Source: Bacillota bacterium (GTDB lineage: Bacteria; Bacillota; Clostridia; Christensenellales; SZUA-584). Taken from it: DNA of 64,000 nt. This document shows, in pieces, positions 24,944-33,591 of the stretch (its first letter is position 1; each line of letters opens with the position of its first letter). The translations under genes were made by a program, and so were the position numbers. Location: the NCBI GenBank assembly GCA_023399095.1, contig JAEWQS010000134.1, forward strand, positions 33,899 through 97,898, read 5' to 3'. Below the pieces are notes generated by a model, which saw only the letters and a program-made list of their open reading frames with translations, was not told where the DNA came from and ran no database searches.

Positions 24944-25891
24944 TCAGCGTTCATATTCTTTTTCCTGCTTCGTTCGTTCTATTTTTTTGTAGTACAGGTC
25001 GAGCGCTTTGATAATAATATCCTCCTTTTGCTTGGTCGTGTATTCTTTGGGAAAGTATTTTTCGAGTTGGCTTCCTTTGATCGTCAAGTTGTTCTGTTGG
25101 GGTTTTTCCTCACCCATGACCAACTCAATACCGTTACGATCCAGCTTGCCTTCCTGCGCAGCCTGTTTCATCCGTTGCGCCTGTGAAAGCGACGGAGTAC
25201 ATTCCTCCTGCTCAATCACATCCAGCAACTCGGTCTGAAGCTCCTGCGGCAGGTATGAAAGCTCCACAGCGGGATTAAAAGCAATCTTCTTATCGTCCAC
25301 CATCTGGAGCAAGGGTGGAGTGAGTTCAGTAAGGCGGATAAAGCGGTGAATATTGCGGGCACTATCGTTACTCTTTTCGCTTAGCATTTCAACACTCGTC
25401 AACTTCTCGCCAACTTGGCGAGAAGTTAGGTCTGTTCGTTTTCCTTGGCGATTTAGCGCCTCCAACTTCATCCTATATGCCTTGGCCTTTTCACTGAATG
25501 TAATTGTTTCGCGCTGGATGTTACCGTCCACCACCAATATTGTAGCTGCGTCGTCGTCAATCTCTCTGACAATAAGGGGAAGGGTATCACGACCTGCCAG
25601 TGTACTGGCCAGTTTGCGCCGATGTCCCGAGAGTAGTTCATATCCACCTTCTGCCCGTGGCCGAGCAAGGCAGGGCGTATGGACGCCGATCCGCTGGATA
25701 CTCTCCACCATATCCATGAGCTCCGCATCCTTCCGAACGTGATAGGGGTTTTTTGCGAAGTCAAATATCTCTGAAATAGGCACGCTTAAGACTTGTTCGC
25801 CCTGTTGCTGCCGCTCCGCCTGTCGGCTTTCCTCGCTGCTAAACAAGTCATCGACTGATGTCAGCTTCTTGTTTCTCACGTTGCTTGCCAC
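24944..25891 (-). CDS. parB: ParB/Spo0J-family partition protein
   Basis: The 315-residue protein has the ParB/sulfiredoxin-like N-terminal domain (PISEIFDFAKNPYHVR, GVHTPCLARP, YELLSGHRRKLAS), then the KorB-type helix-turn-helix region (SEKSNDSARNIHRFIRLTEL) and a charged coiled C-terminus. GHRR corresponds to the CTP-binding motif GERR/GHRR. It should bind a centromere site on the element and act with ParA to keep the excised circle. It overlaps parA by 44 nt. Confidence 0.92.
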   Translation of the reverse strand: MASNVRNKKLTSVDDLFSSEESRQAERQQQGEQVLSVPISEIFDFAKNPYHVRKDAELMDMVESIQRIGVHTPCLARPRAEGGYELLSGHRRKLASTLAGRDTLPLIVREIDDDAATILVVDGNIQRETITFSEKAKAYRMKLEALNRQGKRTDLTSRQVGEKLTSVEMLSEKSNDSARNIHRFIRLTELTPPLLQMVDDKKIAFNPAVELSYLPQELQTELLDVIEQEECTPSLSQAQRMKQAAQEGKLDRNGIELVMGEEKPQQNNLTIKGSQLEKYFPKEYTTKQKEDIIIKALDLYYKKIERTKQEKEYER

Positions 25892-26666
25892 CGTTTAATA
25901 CCTCCTTCGTCAGAGCTTCATATGCCGCAGCCGCCTTACCATGCCCGTCATATGCGTAAATACTTTTTCCTTCCGCGCTCGTTTCTGCCGCTTTGATGGC
26001 AAGGGGTATTTCCGTTTTGAATACGCGAAGCTTGTCCCCGTAATCCCGCCGCAGTACGAAGGAGATGTCCTTGGCGAAATTAGTTCGAGTGTCCACCATA
26101 GTCAGTAGCGCGCCTTCTATCTTCAAGTTGGGGTTAATGTTCTTTTTGATGCGATTGATAGTCTGCAAAAGCTGTGACATGCCCTTCGCGGGCAGATAGT
26201 GCGCCTGTACAGGGATAATGACGCTATCGGCAGCAACAAGCGCGTTGACGGTGATCATTCCAAGCGAGGGCATACAGTCGATGAGAATAAAGTCGTAATC
26301 TTTCTTCACTCCGTTGAGATAGTTACGCAGCACGATCTCACGGCTCATGGTATTTACTAACGATACTTCCATTGCGGACAGCTCGATGTTGGCCGGCATG
26401 AGATCAATGCCTTCTGCATGGTGAAGAATGCCCTCGTTGTGTTCAAAGGGCTCGTCCATGATGATCTTGGTCATGATGGTGGCGAGTGTAACAGACAGTT
26501 TGTCCGGCTCGTTCCAACCAAGGCTGTCCGTAAGGTTGCCCTGTGCGTCGGCATCTACTAGCAACACCTTTTTACCTTGCCGCGCTAACCCTATGCCGAG
26601 GTTAACGGCGGTTGTCGTTTTCCCTACGCCGCCTTTTTGGTTGGCGAGGGCGATAACTTTTGTCAT
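25848..26666 (-). CDS. parA: ParA-family partition ATPase
   Basis: The 272-residue protein has the deviant Walker A KGGVGKTT at residues 11-18, VLLVDADAQGNLTDSL and FILIDCMPSLGMIT. It forms the first gene of a parAB operon. Partition genes on an integrative element indicate that the excised circle is stabilised, and may replicate, during transfer. Confidence 0.93.
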   Translation of the reverse strand: MTKVIALANQKGGVGKTTTAVNLGIGLARQGKKVLLVDADAQGNLTDSLGWNEPDKLSVTLATIMTKIIMDEPFEHNEGILHHAEGIDLMPANIELSAMEVSLVNTMSREIVLRNYLNGVKKDYDFILIDCMPSLGMITVNALVAADSVIIPVQAHYLPAKGMSQLLQTINRIKKNINPNLKIEGALLTMVDTRTNFAKDISFVLRRDYGDKLRVFKTEIPLAIKAAETSAEGKSIYAYDGHGKAAAAYEALTKEVLNGGKQREKQEADISR

Positions 26667-26712
26667 ATTGAATTCCTCCTTTATATATTTGCGTTTATTG
26701 GCTTGTTTGAGT

Positions 26713-26744
26713 AAAAAAATAGACGTTTCGTATTTTGAAACATC
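26713..26744 (-). terminator. Terminator after the 187-residue orphan gene
   Basis: On the minus strand GATGTTTC and GAAACGTC (one wobble pair) are followed, after CTA, by seven T residues. It lies 29 nt after the orphan gene and upstream of parA. Confidence 0.6.
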
Positions 26745-26772
26745 TACAACTTTGATGATTTGCTAAATATGT

Positions 26773-27336
26773 TTACTCGTTAAGTGAAGGTCTCTCTTTA
26801 ATCAGCTTTCCGTTTTGATCTAGTTCATAGTAATTATCGTAGAAATCATATAATTGAATTGTATCTCCAATAATCGTAAATGATTTATCAGCCCCGCTCT
26901 GCCTTACAAATATATCCCTCCCACTAAATCGCCATTCAATATCATAGTCTCTATTGAGTTTAACTATTTCACATTCGCCGTGAATGACATAGGCATCATC
27001 AAACGGATAAATCCCGAAATATGTACAAAATTGATCGTAATGCTTTTGAAGTATTAAATTCCCCGTATTTATATTGAAAACGTATAGAATATCGTCCATT
27101 AATACAACAAGCCTATCATTATCGAGGATAGCGCAATGGTCAAGTTGAGCAAAACAATAGTTTATAAGCAAGTAACAATATGTTTTTGTACCCAAAATAG
27201 TTACAGAAAAAGCTCGCCGTAATTCTTCATAGCTAGGCTCGGTTTCAAAAACAGCATCATATTGATTTTCGTTGATTTTTGCCAAAGCCGTAACGTCAGT
27301 TATATATACCTCAGCAATAGAATTTCTAATGATCAT
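26773..27336 (-). CDS. Orphan protein, beta-rich
   Basis: The 187-residue protein has no signal peptide. The sequence has repeated short hydrophobic strands ending in aromatic or acidic turns (LVVLMDDILYVFNINTGNLIL, EIVKLNRDYDIEWRF, YDFYDNYYELDQNGK), like blades of a small beta-propeller. Some immunity proteins look like this, but no toxin gene is adjacent. GGAG precedes the ATG. It is AT-rich and probably cargo. Confidence 0.55.
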   Translation of the reverse strand: MIIRNSIAEVYITDVTALAKINENQYDAVFETEPSYEELRRAFSVTILGTKTYCYLLINYCFAQLDHCAILDNDRLVVLMDDILYVFNINTGNLILQKHYDQFCTYFGIYPFDDAYVIHGECEIVKLNRDYDIEWRFSGRDIFVRQSGADKSFTIIGDTIQLYDFYDNYYELDQNGKLIKERPSLNE

Positions 27337-27409
27337 AGCCGGTCTCCGTAACCATGAAGGGGGTGCTGTTTGGTCTTTGTATAATGACGATGAAATATTA
27401 CTTTTCGTG

Positions 27410-28426
27410 TTATACCAATACTATATCGCCGTCATCAAACGGGTCGCCACATTCCGGACAGAACTTTGGTGGTTTTGTCTTATCATCCGGTTCCCAACCG
27501 CACTTATCACATTTGTATTGCGGTATCCCGGCGGGCTTTGCTATACCACACTCAGGGCAGAATTTACCTTTGTTCTCCGCACCACAAGTACACACCCAGC
27601 AGTCTGTCGCAGCCTCCTCAATCACTACTTCAACAATTTCGCTATCTATGTCTGAACCTTCCGCATCGATGACAATAGCGGCTTCGTATTTAGCAAACTC
27701 TTCTGGCGACATATGAGCCATTGTTGAGAGATGTTTCTTGAGTTTGTGTGCCATTGGCTTAAACGTTGCCAGCGTGAGTCCCCCTGAGATGACCCCGCCA
27801 ACTACAGGAACAACTTTTGAAACACCCTTGGCAAATGTTGCCTTAACCATGTTTTTGCCCAGCAATTCCGCAATTTTCTTGACAATTGGATAGTACCACG
27901 TTTTGGTGAGTGCTTTGGCGGCAATCTTTTTTGCAACAGATTTCATTGCTACTTCACCAAACAACTTGCCTACCACTTTGTTGGCGGCTCCTACACCGGA
28001 CATTACGCCGATAAACAATACAAGTTGAGACTCCGTGCCCGCATCAAGCGCAGACGATTCGGTAAACATCTCGTCCCATCCGTATATGTATGCCAGCTCT
28101 TGCGCAGTACGGATAACAAATGCATAGAACTGCGCCAAGTCAGCCGGAATAGTAGCAGCCATAGCAATTCCGCCTGGTATTCCTGCAGCTGCTGAAATGG
28201 CAGTTACCTTGATGGTTTCTGCGTTAATAACAGCGTTTGCCAGACTATCCAATGTTGCAATCGGGATGTCGGCTTGAAGCGTTCCCTCACTGATAGCCTT
28301 TTGCAGCTGCGATGGTGTACACAGCTTGTTGAGATTCTTGGTCAGAAACTCCGTACGGTTGATGCGAACAAGCGGAAGTTTTGCCGCGCTCTCCATGACG
28401 GAGGTGAATGATAGTTGCTGAGTCAT
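27410..28426 (-). CDS. EcsC-like protein with C-terminal zinc ribbons
   Basis: The product has 338 residues. The first 250 contain a Gly/Ala-rich segment (AAGIPGGIAMAATIPADLAQFYAF, then FVIRTAQELAYIYGW) that I liken to the EcsC family, plus a second glycine-rich stretch near 205-225. The C-terminus has two zinc ribbons: CTCG...CPECG and CDKCG...CPECG. This ribbon pair is also found on SPFH-type proteins. The role is unknown; a membrane-associated stress or defence function is possible. TAAGGAG precedes the ATG. The EcsC call is from memory of motif order. Confidence 0.55.
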   Translation of the reverse strand: MTQQLSFTSVMESAAKLPLVRINRTEFLTKNLNKLCTPSQLQKAISEGTLQADIPIATLDSLANAVINAETIKVTAISAAAGIPGGIAMAATIPADLAQFYAFVIRTAQELAYIYGWDEMFTESSALDAGTESQLVLFIGVMSGVGAANKVVGKLFGEVAMKSVAKKIAAKALTKTWYYPIVKKIAELLGKNMVKATFAKGVSKVVPVVGGVISGGLTLATFKPMAHKLKKHLSTMAHMSPEEFAKYEAAIVIDAEGSDIDSEIVEVVIEEAATDCWVCTCGAENKGKFCPECGIAKPAGIPQYKCDKCGWEPDDKTKPPKFCPECGDPFDDGDIVLV

Positions 28427-28728
28427 AGGCCTCTCCTTACAATGTTTAATTGTATTTCCGCTTTTGGCTGTGCGGATAAAGATGTTTTCATTATTAGTTT
28501 CGTATTATTTACGAGAAATTTGGAATAATCGCATCCATATATTATCATAGACTATTGAAACATACCAATGTTTATTTTACATTAATCTTCCACGAACCTT
28601 AACTAACATTTCTTTAAGTGTGCTGACGCTTCAATATATCCAGCCATTTTTTTAGATTATAATAACCTTTATAAAAATCTTTAGGCGAGAAAGAAAGAGT
28701 CTTTGTCAGACTCAATCTTGTTGCAATT
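28427..28728. other. AT-rich intergenic region
   Basis: No gene is visible on either strand. It contains a weak stem-loop at 28,697-28,713 (GAGTC, 7 nt, GACTC followed on the minus strand by TTTCTTTC), probably a terminator for the lipoprotein gene. Confidence 0.5.
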
Positions 28729-29226
28729 TTATTTCTTTTTGCTTGTTTGGCATATTACATAGATAATATCATTTTCTTTATCTAAGCTAACCTCTACCCA
28801 ATACTTTCCATCATTGGTATATGCGCCGAAATCGCTACTTCTTTTTTCATTTGTCTCATAAATAACGTCATTAAAGCCCATCTCTTTACATTCTGAGACA
28901 TACGACTCATATTCACCATCGGCATAGCCGGTAACCTCAAATATGTAAGCCTTTCCACCATCACCGTCAGTAATGCTAATGTCGCCATTTGCAAATATTA
29001 CTTTTGGATCTGGAATTAATTCCGAGTATTTAATATCGGAATTATCAGGACTATTAGTTGGGGTTTGAGATTCCATACGACCCGGCGTTACTGGAGCTGA
29101 GTTTGTGCTTGGAGTAGATACTGGAGCCGTGTTAAAGCTCGGAGCAGGAGCCGGTTCTACCTTAGCGGTGCAAGCTGTAGGTAGCAATAACACTAAAATT
29201 ACGACTAGACATAAACCTTTTTTCAT
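28729..29226 (-). CDS. Lipoprotein, DUF6591-like
   Basis: The product has 165 residues. A lipoprotein signal peptide ends in the lipobox LPTAC (Cys19). A Pro/Thr/Ser-rich linker (about 25-65) follows, and then a small domain with EYESYVSECKEMGFNDVIYE and YTNDGKYWVEVSLDKENDII. This arrangement resembles DUF6591-type domains found in Firmicute lipoproteins. It is the last clear gene before the attachment site and is probably cargo or an ICE surface protein. Confidence 0.65.
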   Translation of the reverse strand: MKKGLCLVVILVLLLPTACTAKVEPAPAPSFNTAPVSTPSTNSAPVTPGRMESQTPTNSPDNSDIKYSELIPDPKVIFANGDISITDGDGGKAYIFEVTGYADGEYESYVSECKEMGFNDVIYETNEKRSSDFGAYTNDGKYWVEVSLDKENDIIYVICQTSKKK

Positions 29227-29654
29227 TTTCTTTCTCCTTCATAAAATGTTTTTGGTGTTTTCCATATAAGATCATGTAAATTTCGCGAATACACTTTATT
29301 TTTTGCCATGTTTTGATGTCCATGGCATATCCATATCGTATTTATTTTATAACAAAGAACTATCGTCCCTTGTTTTTGACTTAATATCATATGATTCCAG
29401 CAACTATTGATTTTTTTTGCGTTTATAAATAAAAAGCGAATACAACTTGTTCATGCTGCATTCGCTCCAATTTTCATTTTCATTTTACCGGCCAATTGCC
29501 CTAATATTGACGTGTGGTAATGCTTTGAGCATTCGTTCCTTTTCGAATAGTAAATGTTTTAATCTATCCCTTGATACCTTGTAATGTGTAAGCTGATAAA
29601 TATGCAAAATGGAAGCTAATCCTTTGTCAGGCGCTCCCATTTGTGCGGATATTG
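29227..29654. other. Element end between lipoprotein gene and ssrA
   Basis: No integrase or excisionase gene is present. A terminator-like stem (AGCGAAT/ATTCGCT, 29,435-29,466, followed by Ts on the minus strand) lies about 190 nt after ssrA. An open frame of about 50 codons at 29,485-29,640 (minus) ends just before it, but has no ribosome site and no recognisable family. The element boundary should lie close to 29,655. Confidence 0.5.
29431..29466 (-). terminator. Terminator downstream of ssrA
   Basis: AGCGAAT and ATTCGCT arms with an 18-nt loop, followed on the minus strand by TTTTTATTT. It would stop transcripts that run through ssrA into the element. Confidence 0.6.
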
Positions 29655-30015
29655 TGGTGGAGGCGAGGGGAGTCGAACCCCTGTCCGAAAGTTCCAAAAT
29701 CAGACTTTCTCCGGGTGCAGCTCAGGGTTTAAAATTTCCCGCATTCGCAAGCCCCCCTGTGCAGGGCAAGCGCGCGGTAGCTTCATGATCCCTTCCCTCG
29801 CTCAAAGCTTTGCGTGGGCGGTTCCCCTAATTAATGGTGCCTTGACCCGTCGCTTAGGGAGACGTCGGCAAGACATACACTGCCTTAGGCAGCGTAAGCT
29901 AGTTCAGTTTTATCTGCAACTAAAATTTAGATCCGGCTTTTTAACGCAGCACTCCGGAACTGCGACCCGCTTATCCAACTCCGACAAACCCCCGTCGAAA
30001 GCCAAATACGCCCCC
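29655..30015 (-). ncRNA. ssrA: tmRNA (transfer-messenger RNA)
   Basis: The 5' end GGGGGCG pairs with CGCCTCC next to the encoded ACCA 3' end (seven pairs). The T arm GGGGTTCGACTCCCC is intact, and the start has TTTCGACGGGGG as in other tmRNAs. The tag frame at 29,885-29,917 reads ADKTELAYAA followed by TAA, so it ends in the AA expected for ClpXP degradation. smpB lies 43 nt upstream. The 3' end is the likely integration site of the element to the left. Confidence 0.95.
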
Positions 30016-30058
30016 ACGGTGAAGTCCCCTTTATGGAGACTAAATCTTTGCCGATCTT

Positions 30059-30517
30059 CTATCTGGCCAGCTTGGTGGCCACTTCCTTTTTCCTCTGAGC
30101 GTCTCGCTCAGCGATGCTTTGGCGCTTGTCATACAGCTTTTTGCCGCGTGCCACACCGATTTCCAGCTTCACAAGGCCGTTTTTTAAGTAAACGGCCAAC
30201 GGCACGAGCGTCAGACCCTTCTGCGTTACAATGCTGTGCAGCTTTACAATCTCGCGCTTATGCAGCAACAGCTTGCGAATGCGCATAGGGTCCTCGTTAT
30301 AGATGCTGCCCTTCTCATACGGGCTGATGTGCATGCCGTGAATGGATGCCTGCCCATTCAGTATACGCACAAACGCTTCTCTTATGTTCGCCTTACCGGC
30401 GCGAATGGACTTCACTTCGCTGCCGACCAGCGCAACCCCTGCTTCATATGTCTCTTCTATAAAGTATTCATGATAAGCTTTTTTATTCTTTATCAGAATC
30501 TTGACCCCGTCGCTCAC
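30059..30517 (-). CDS. smpB: SsrA-binding protein SmpB
   Basis: The 152-residue protein of normal length has IKNKKAYHEYFIEETYEAG, GSEVKSIRAGKANI, HISPYEKGS and the basic C-terminal tail YDKRQSIAERDAQRK that enters the ribosome during trans-translation. It is encoded directly before ssrA and after rnr, a conserved order. Confidence 0.97.
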   Translation of the reverse strand: MSDGVKILIKNKKAYHEYFIEETYEAGVALVGSEVKSIRAGKANIREAFVRILNGQASIHGMHISPYEKGSIYNEDPMRIRKLLLHKREIVKLHSIVTQKGLTLVPLAVYLKNGLVKLEIGVARGKKLYDKRQSIAERDAQRKKEVATKLAR

Positions 30518-30539
30518 AAAACAACCTCTCCACTTGCTC

Positions 30540-32609
30540 TTAAAGTACCGGTGTAAACTCGATACGCGGCGGATACACGCTTACGCTCTCCACACGCACG
30601 CGCATTTCATCGCCCATACTCAGCTTTCGCCTTGTCCTTTCACCGATTACACAGTACAGTTTTTCATTGTAAACATAGTAATCATCTTGCAGGGATGATA
30701 ATGGTATCACACCCTCCACCGTATTGTCAAGCTGTACAAATATGACATTCCTTGACACACCGCTGATGATTCCATCGAATTCCTGACCCTCTTTGCCATA
30801 CATATACTCGGCTTTTTTCATATCATCTACCGCGCGCTCCGCTTCCATCGCCGCACGTTCGCGCAGGCTGGATTGCCTTGCAGCTTCCTCAACCTTGGCG
30901 GCAAGTGCGTCCATCGCTTTGGCAGTCAGACGCCCATTCAAATCACGCTTGATGATGCGGTGCACCGCCAGATCGGGGTACCGCCGTATCGGCGACGTAA
31001 AGTGACAGTAGTACTGAAAGCTGAGACCAAAATGGCCTTTGCATTCGGGGCAGTATTCCGCTTTCCTGAGTGAACGCAGCATGATCTGGTTAATGATGTT
31101 TTCATGCGGCTTTCCTTTGACGTCTTCAAGGATGCTTTGCAGCGTTTTGGGTCGAATATTTTCAATCTTACCCTTGAAACTCCCAAAATTCTGGTAGAAT
31201 GCGGCAAATGTGCGCATCTTCTCCTCGTCAGGCTGATCGTGGACGCGGTACACAAACGGGATGTCCCGCCAAAAATACATTTCGGCGACCGATTTATTGG
31301 CCACAAGCATAAACTCCTCGATGAGCCTTTCCGCTTCTCCGCGCACGCGCGGCTCCACACCGATCACACGCCCTTCCGCGTCGTACCTAAACGCCGTTTC
31401 ATCGAGCTCAAAATCAATGCTGCCCTTCTCTTCACGGCGCGCCCGCAGCAGTGTCGCAAGTCCTCTCATTTCGAGCAAATCTGAGAGTATATCCGCGTAT
31501 TCGCGCTCCAGCTCGTCATGGCCGCCGTCAAATATCTTATTGACGTCGCTGTAGGTGAGCCTGTGCTTAGAGCAGATCACCGTCTGCGCGACGCGTGCCT
31601 CATAGATGTTGCCATTCACATCAAGCTTCATGAAGCACGAAAGCGCCAGCTTGTCGGTGCCCTCAGACAGCGAACATGCGCCGTTAGACAACGCTTTTGG
31701 AAGCATGGGAATCACGGTATCCGCCAGATAAACGCTTGTGCCGCGCTTAAACGCTTCCTTGTCGAGCTTCGAGCCTTCCTTGACATACTGCGCCACATCC
31801 GCAATGTGCACACCTAGCTCAAATCCGTCACCCAGCTTCTTGATGGACACTGCATCGTCTAAATCCTTGGCATCTGCGCCGTCTATGGTAAACACATTCA
31901 TTCCCCGCAGATCCTCACGATCCGTCGCGTCTATGATATAGCCTGCCGATCGTGCCGCCTCGGCCTCCACATCTGCCGGAAATGCTTCGGGCAAGTCATA
32001 CTGACGAATCAGGCTTTTTAGTTCGACGCTCGCCACACCGGCTGTACCCAGAACCTCAGTGATTCGCCCTTCAGGGCTTTTGCCATCCTTGCCCCTTTTG
32101 GTGATCTCAACAACCACCTTTTGGTTATTGCTCGCGCCGCTTAAGTCCTTGCGCGATATAAACACCTCATCGATGCGCTCATCATCGGGAGACAGATAAC
32201 GTCCTGTTAGCGTTCCGACCACGACTTTTGTTTTTTCTTCGATGATCTCCTTGACTTCGCCCTCACGTTTTCTTTCTGTCTCGGCCGCGGAAAGCAACCT
32301 CACCAGCACGAGGTCACCGTTTAATGCGCCGCCTTTCTTATCCGCCGGAATAAATATGTCTCCTTGCTCATTGAGCAAAAAACCGAATCCGGACCGTTTT
32401 ACATCGAGGCGGCCCGTAAAAAAACCAAACTGCCCTGGCAAGAAAAACTTGCCCTTGAGCGAACGGATGACCTTACCCTCAGAAATTAGCTCACTCACAG
32501 CCTGCCTGCATTCCGCAGGGTCGGCGGATAGGCTTTTAATCAAATCATCAAAGTCTATCTTCTTTCCAGCCGTATTCAACTCATTTATGATTAAATCCTT
32601 TAATTCCAA
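30540..32609 (-). CDS. rnr: Ribonuclease R
   Basis: The 689-residue exoribonuclease starts at TTG behind GAGGAGA. It has an N-terminal winged helix (1-60), a cold-shock domain (about 65-130), the RNB catalytic domain with TIDGADAKDLDDAVSI near residue 245 (magnesium-binding aspartates) and a C-terminal S1 domain (FDGIISGVSRNVIFVQLDNT). It degrades structured RNA and works with tmRNA in non-stop mRNA decay, matching its smpB-ssrA neighbours. Confidence 0.97.
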   Translation of the reverse strand: MELKDLIINELNTAGKKIDFDDLIKSLSADPAECRQAVSELISEGKVIRSLKGKFFLPGQFGFFTGRLDVKRSGFGFLLNEQGDIFIPADKKGGALNGDLVLVRLLSAAETERKREGEVKEIIEEKTKVVVGTLTGRYLSPDDERIDEVFISRKDLSGASNNQKVVVEITKRGKDGKSPEGRITEVLGTAGVASVELKSLIRQYDLPEAFPADVEAEAARSAGYIIDATDREDLRGMNVFTIDGADAKDLDDAVSIKKLGDGFELGVHIADVAQYVKEGSKLDKEAFKRGTSVYLADTVIPMLPKALSNGACSLSEGTDKLALSCFMKLDVNGNIYEARVAQTVICSKHRLTYSDVNKIFDGGHDELEREYADILSDLLEMRGLATLLRARREEKGSIDFELDETAFRYDAEGRVIGVEPRVRGEAERLIEEFMLVANKSVAEMYFWRDIPFVYRVHDQPDEEKMRTFAAFYQNFGSFKGKIENIRPKTLQSILEDVKGKPHENIINQIMLRSLRKAEYCPECKGHFGLSFQYYCHFTSPIRRYPDLAVHRIIKRDLNGRLTAKAMDALAAKVEEAARQSSLRERAAMEAERAVDDMKKAEYMYGKEGQEFDGIISGVSRNVIFVQLDNTVEGVIPLSSLQDDYYVYNEKLYCVIGERTRRKLSMGDEMRVRVESVSVYPPRIEFTPVL

Positions 32610-32688
32610 ATCAATCTCCTCATATTTCTCATATTAAACTCATTTATTATCATACCCAAAAACGCTGCATTCTTTGATGCTTTCAACT

Positions 32689-32721
32689 AAAAAACGCCTT
32701 TCCGTAAATTTGGAAAGGCGT
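32689..32721 (-). terminator. Rho-independent terminator after secG
   Basis: ACGCCTTTCC and GGAAAGGCGT form a perfect 10-bp stem followed on the minus strand by TTTTTT. It lies 23 nt after the secG stop and separates secG from rnr. Confidence 0.9.
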
Positions 32722-32744
32722 CATAAGAGCTAAATTGCCAAATG

Positions 32745-33110
32745 CTACTCCGCAGGCGATACTGTCGGCGCTGCATCAGCATCACCGGCTTGATCGGTCG
32801 TATCCACTTGCGCCGTCGGCGTCGCCGTGGGCGCGGCATCCGTTGTGCCGGTGTTATTCGGCATCACATACACCTGAATCAACACGAGCGCAACAGCCAG
32901 CACCATGATACCGACAGCGGCCACCTTCGTTAGTTTCTTCAGCTTTCCTTCATAGCTCTTCGCTTTGCCTTTTCCAAGGAATGTCTCTGCGCCGCCCGCG
33001 ATATCGCCTGACAACCCGGCACTCTTGCCGGACTGCAGCAGCACCACAGCGATCATGAACAAAGAGAACAAACAAAGGACTATCTCGATGACAAGCACTA
33101 AAATGGCCAT
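32745..33110 (-). CDS. secG: Preprotein translocase subunit SecG
   Basis: The 121-residue protein has two hydrophobic helices (about 2-25 and 60-82) joined by the SecG signature VLLQSGKSAGLSGDIAGGAETFLGKG. A Thr/Ala/Asp-rich tail of about 35 residues after the second helix is longer than in typical SecG of about 75-80 residues. Confidence 0.93.
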   Translation of the reverse strand: MAILVLVIEIVLCLFSLFMIAVVLLQSGKSAGLSGDIAGGAETFLGKGKAKSYEGKLKKLTKVAAVGIMVLAVALVLIQVYVMPNNTGTTDAAPTATPTAQVDTTDQAGDADAAPTVSPAE

Positions 33111-33266
33111 TGCTACCTCCTAAAAATCTACAGCACGAGTATTCTAACATGCGGACATGCAAAAAGCAAGCATAAAATACGCATATATAAGCCATTTTAG
33201 GGCACATTTATTGTTGCCTACTTACGTCAATTTTGCCCGGATTATTAAGCTTTATATCGTTTGCTT

Positions 33267-33428
33267 TTACCCTAATAATCGGGAGCCGGATACGGTCAAG
33301 CCGATCGCTCCCGCTCTCACACTCGCCCCTTTCAGTGGTGTTTGTGCTGTTATCTTTTCCAGCTCCTGCTTTGTATATGCTGCCTGTATAGACGTTTTCA
33401 AACCGGGTCTATCTGAAATGTTAACATA
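33267..33428 (-). pseudogene. C-terminal remnant of a class I SAM methyltransferase-like gene
   Basis: About 54 codons read SDRPGLKTSIQAAYTKQELE, then a segment ending GAIGLTVSGSRLLG and a stop. This resembles the last part of class I SAM-dependent methyltransferases. No SAM-binding part or ribosome site exists upstream; the sequence becomes AT-rich and noncoding. It looks like the tail of a deleted gene. The assignment is tentative. Confidence 0.4.
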
Positions 33429-33455
33429 AATGCGACATTTTTTAATTTCAATGGA

Positions 33456-33484
33456 TTGTATGTTTAGTATCAATACATTATAAT
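33456..33484 (+). promoter_or_regulatory. SigA-type promoter of the CorC-family gene
   Basis: TTGTAT at 33,456-33,461, a 17-bp spacer and TATAAT at 33,479-33,484. The transcript would start near 33,491 and have a leader of about 100 nt. Confidence 0.7.
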
Positions 33485-33591
33485 TTTTAAAGAATAAGAG
33501 AGTCAGAACCAAATTGAGGCAATCTTAAAAAGTTGACCTCAACAAAGCTTTTGATCCGTTAAATTCCGGCATTGCCTGAGGAGGTATCTCG

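Larger units (their letters stand above)
1..29654. mobile_element. Integrative and conjugative element (right part) inserted at ssrA
   Basis: A nearly unidirectional minus-strand block contains MobC, a DUF3991/Toprim protein, a giant methylase-helicase, a Tad-type pilus cluster and ParA/ParB. This gene set is known from large Clostridiales conjugative elements. It abuts the 3' end of the tmRNA gene (29,655), and the gene content switches there to housekeeping genes. The left end, and with it integrase, relaxase and the type IV secretion genes, is not in the window. The exact right boundary is inferred from ssrA; the second copy of the attachment repeat cannot be seen. Confidence 0.8.

Noticed and set aside
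29485..29697. Minus-strand frame running from the ssrA 3' end into the element
   Set aside because: Its first part is tmRNA sequence and the remaining 50 codons have no ribosome site or family; I keep it only as a note in the spacer entry.
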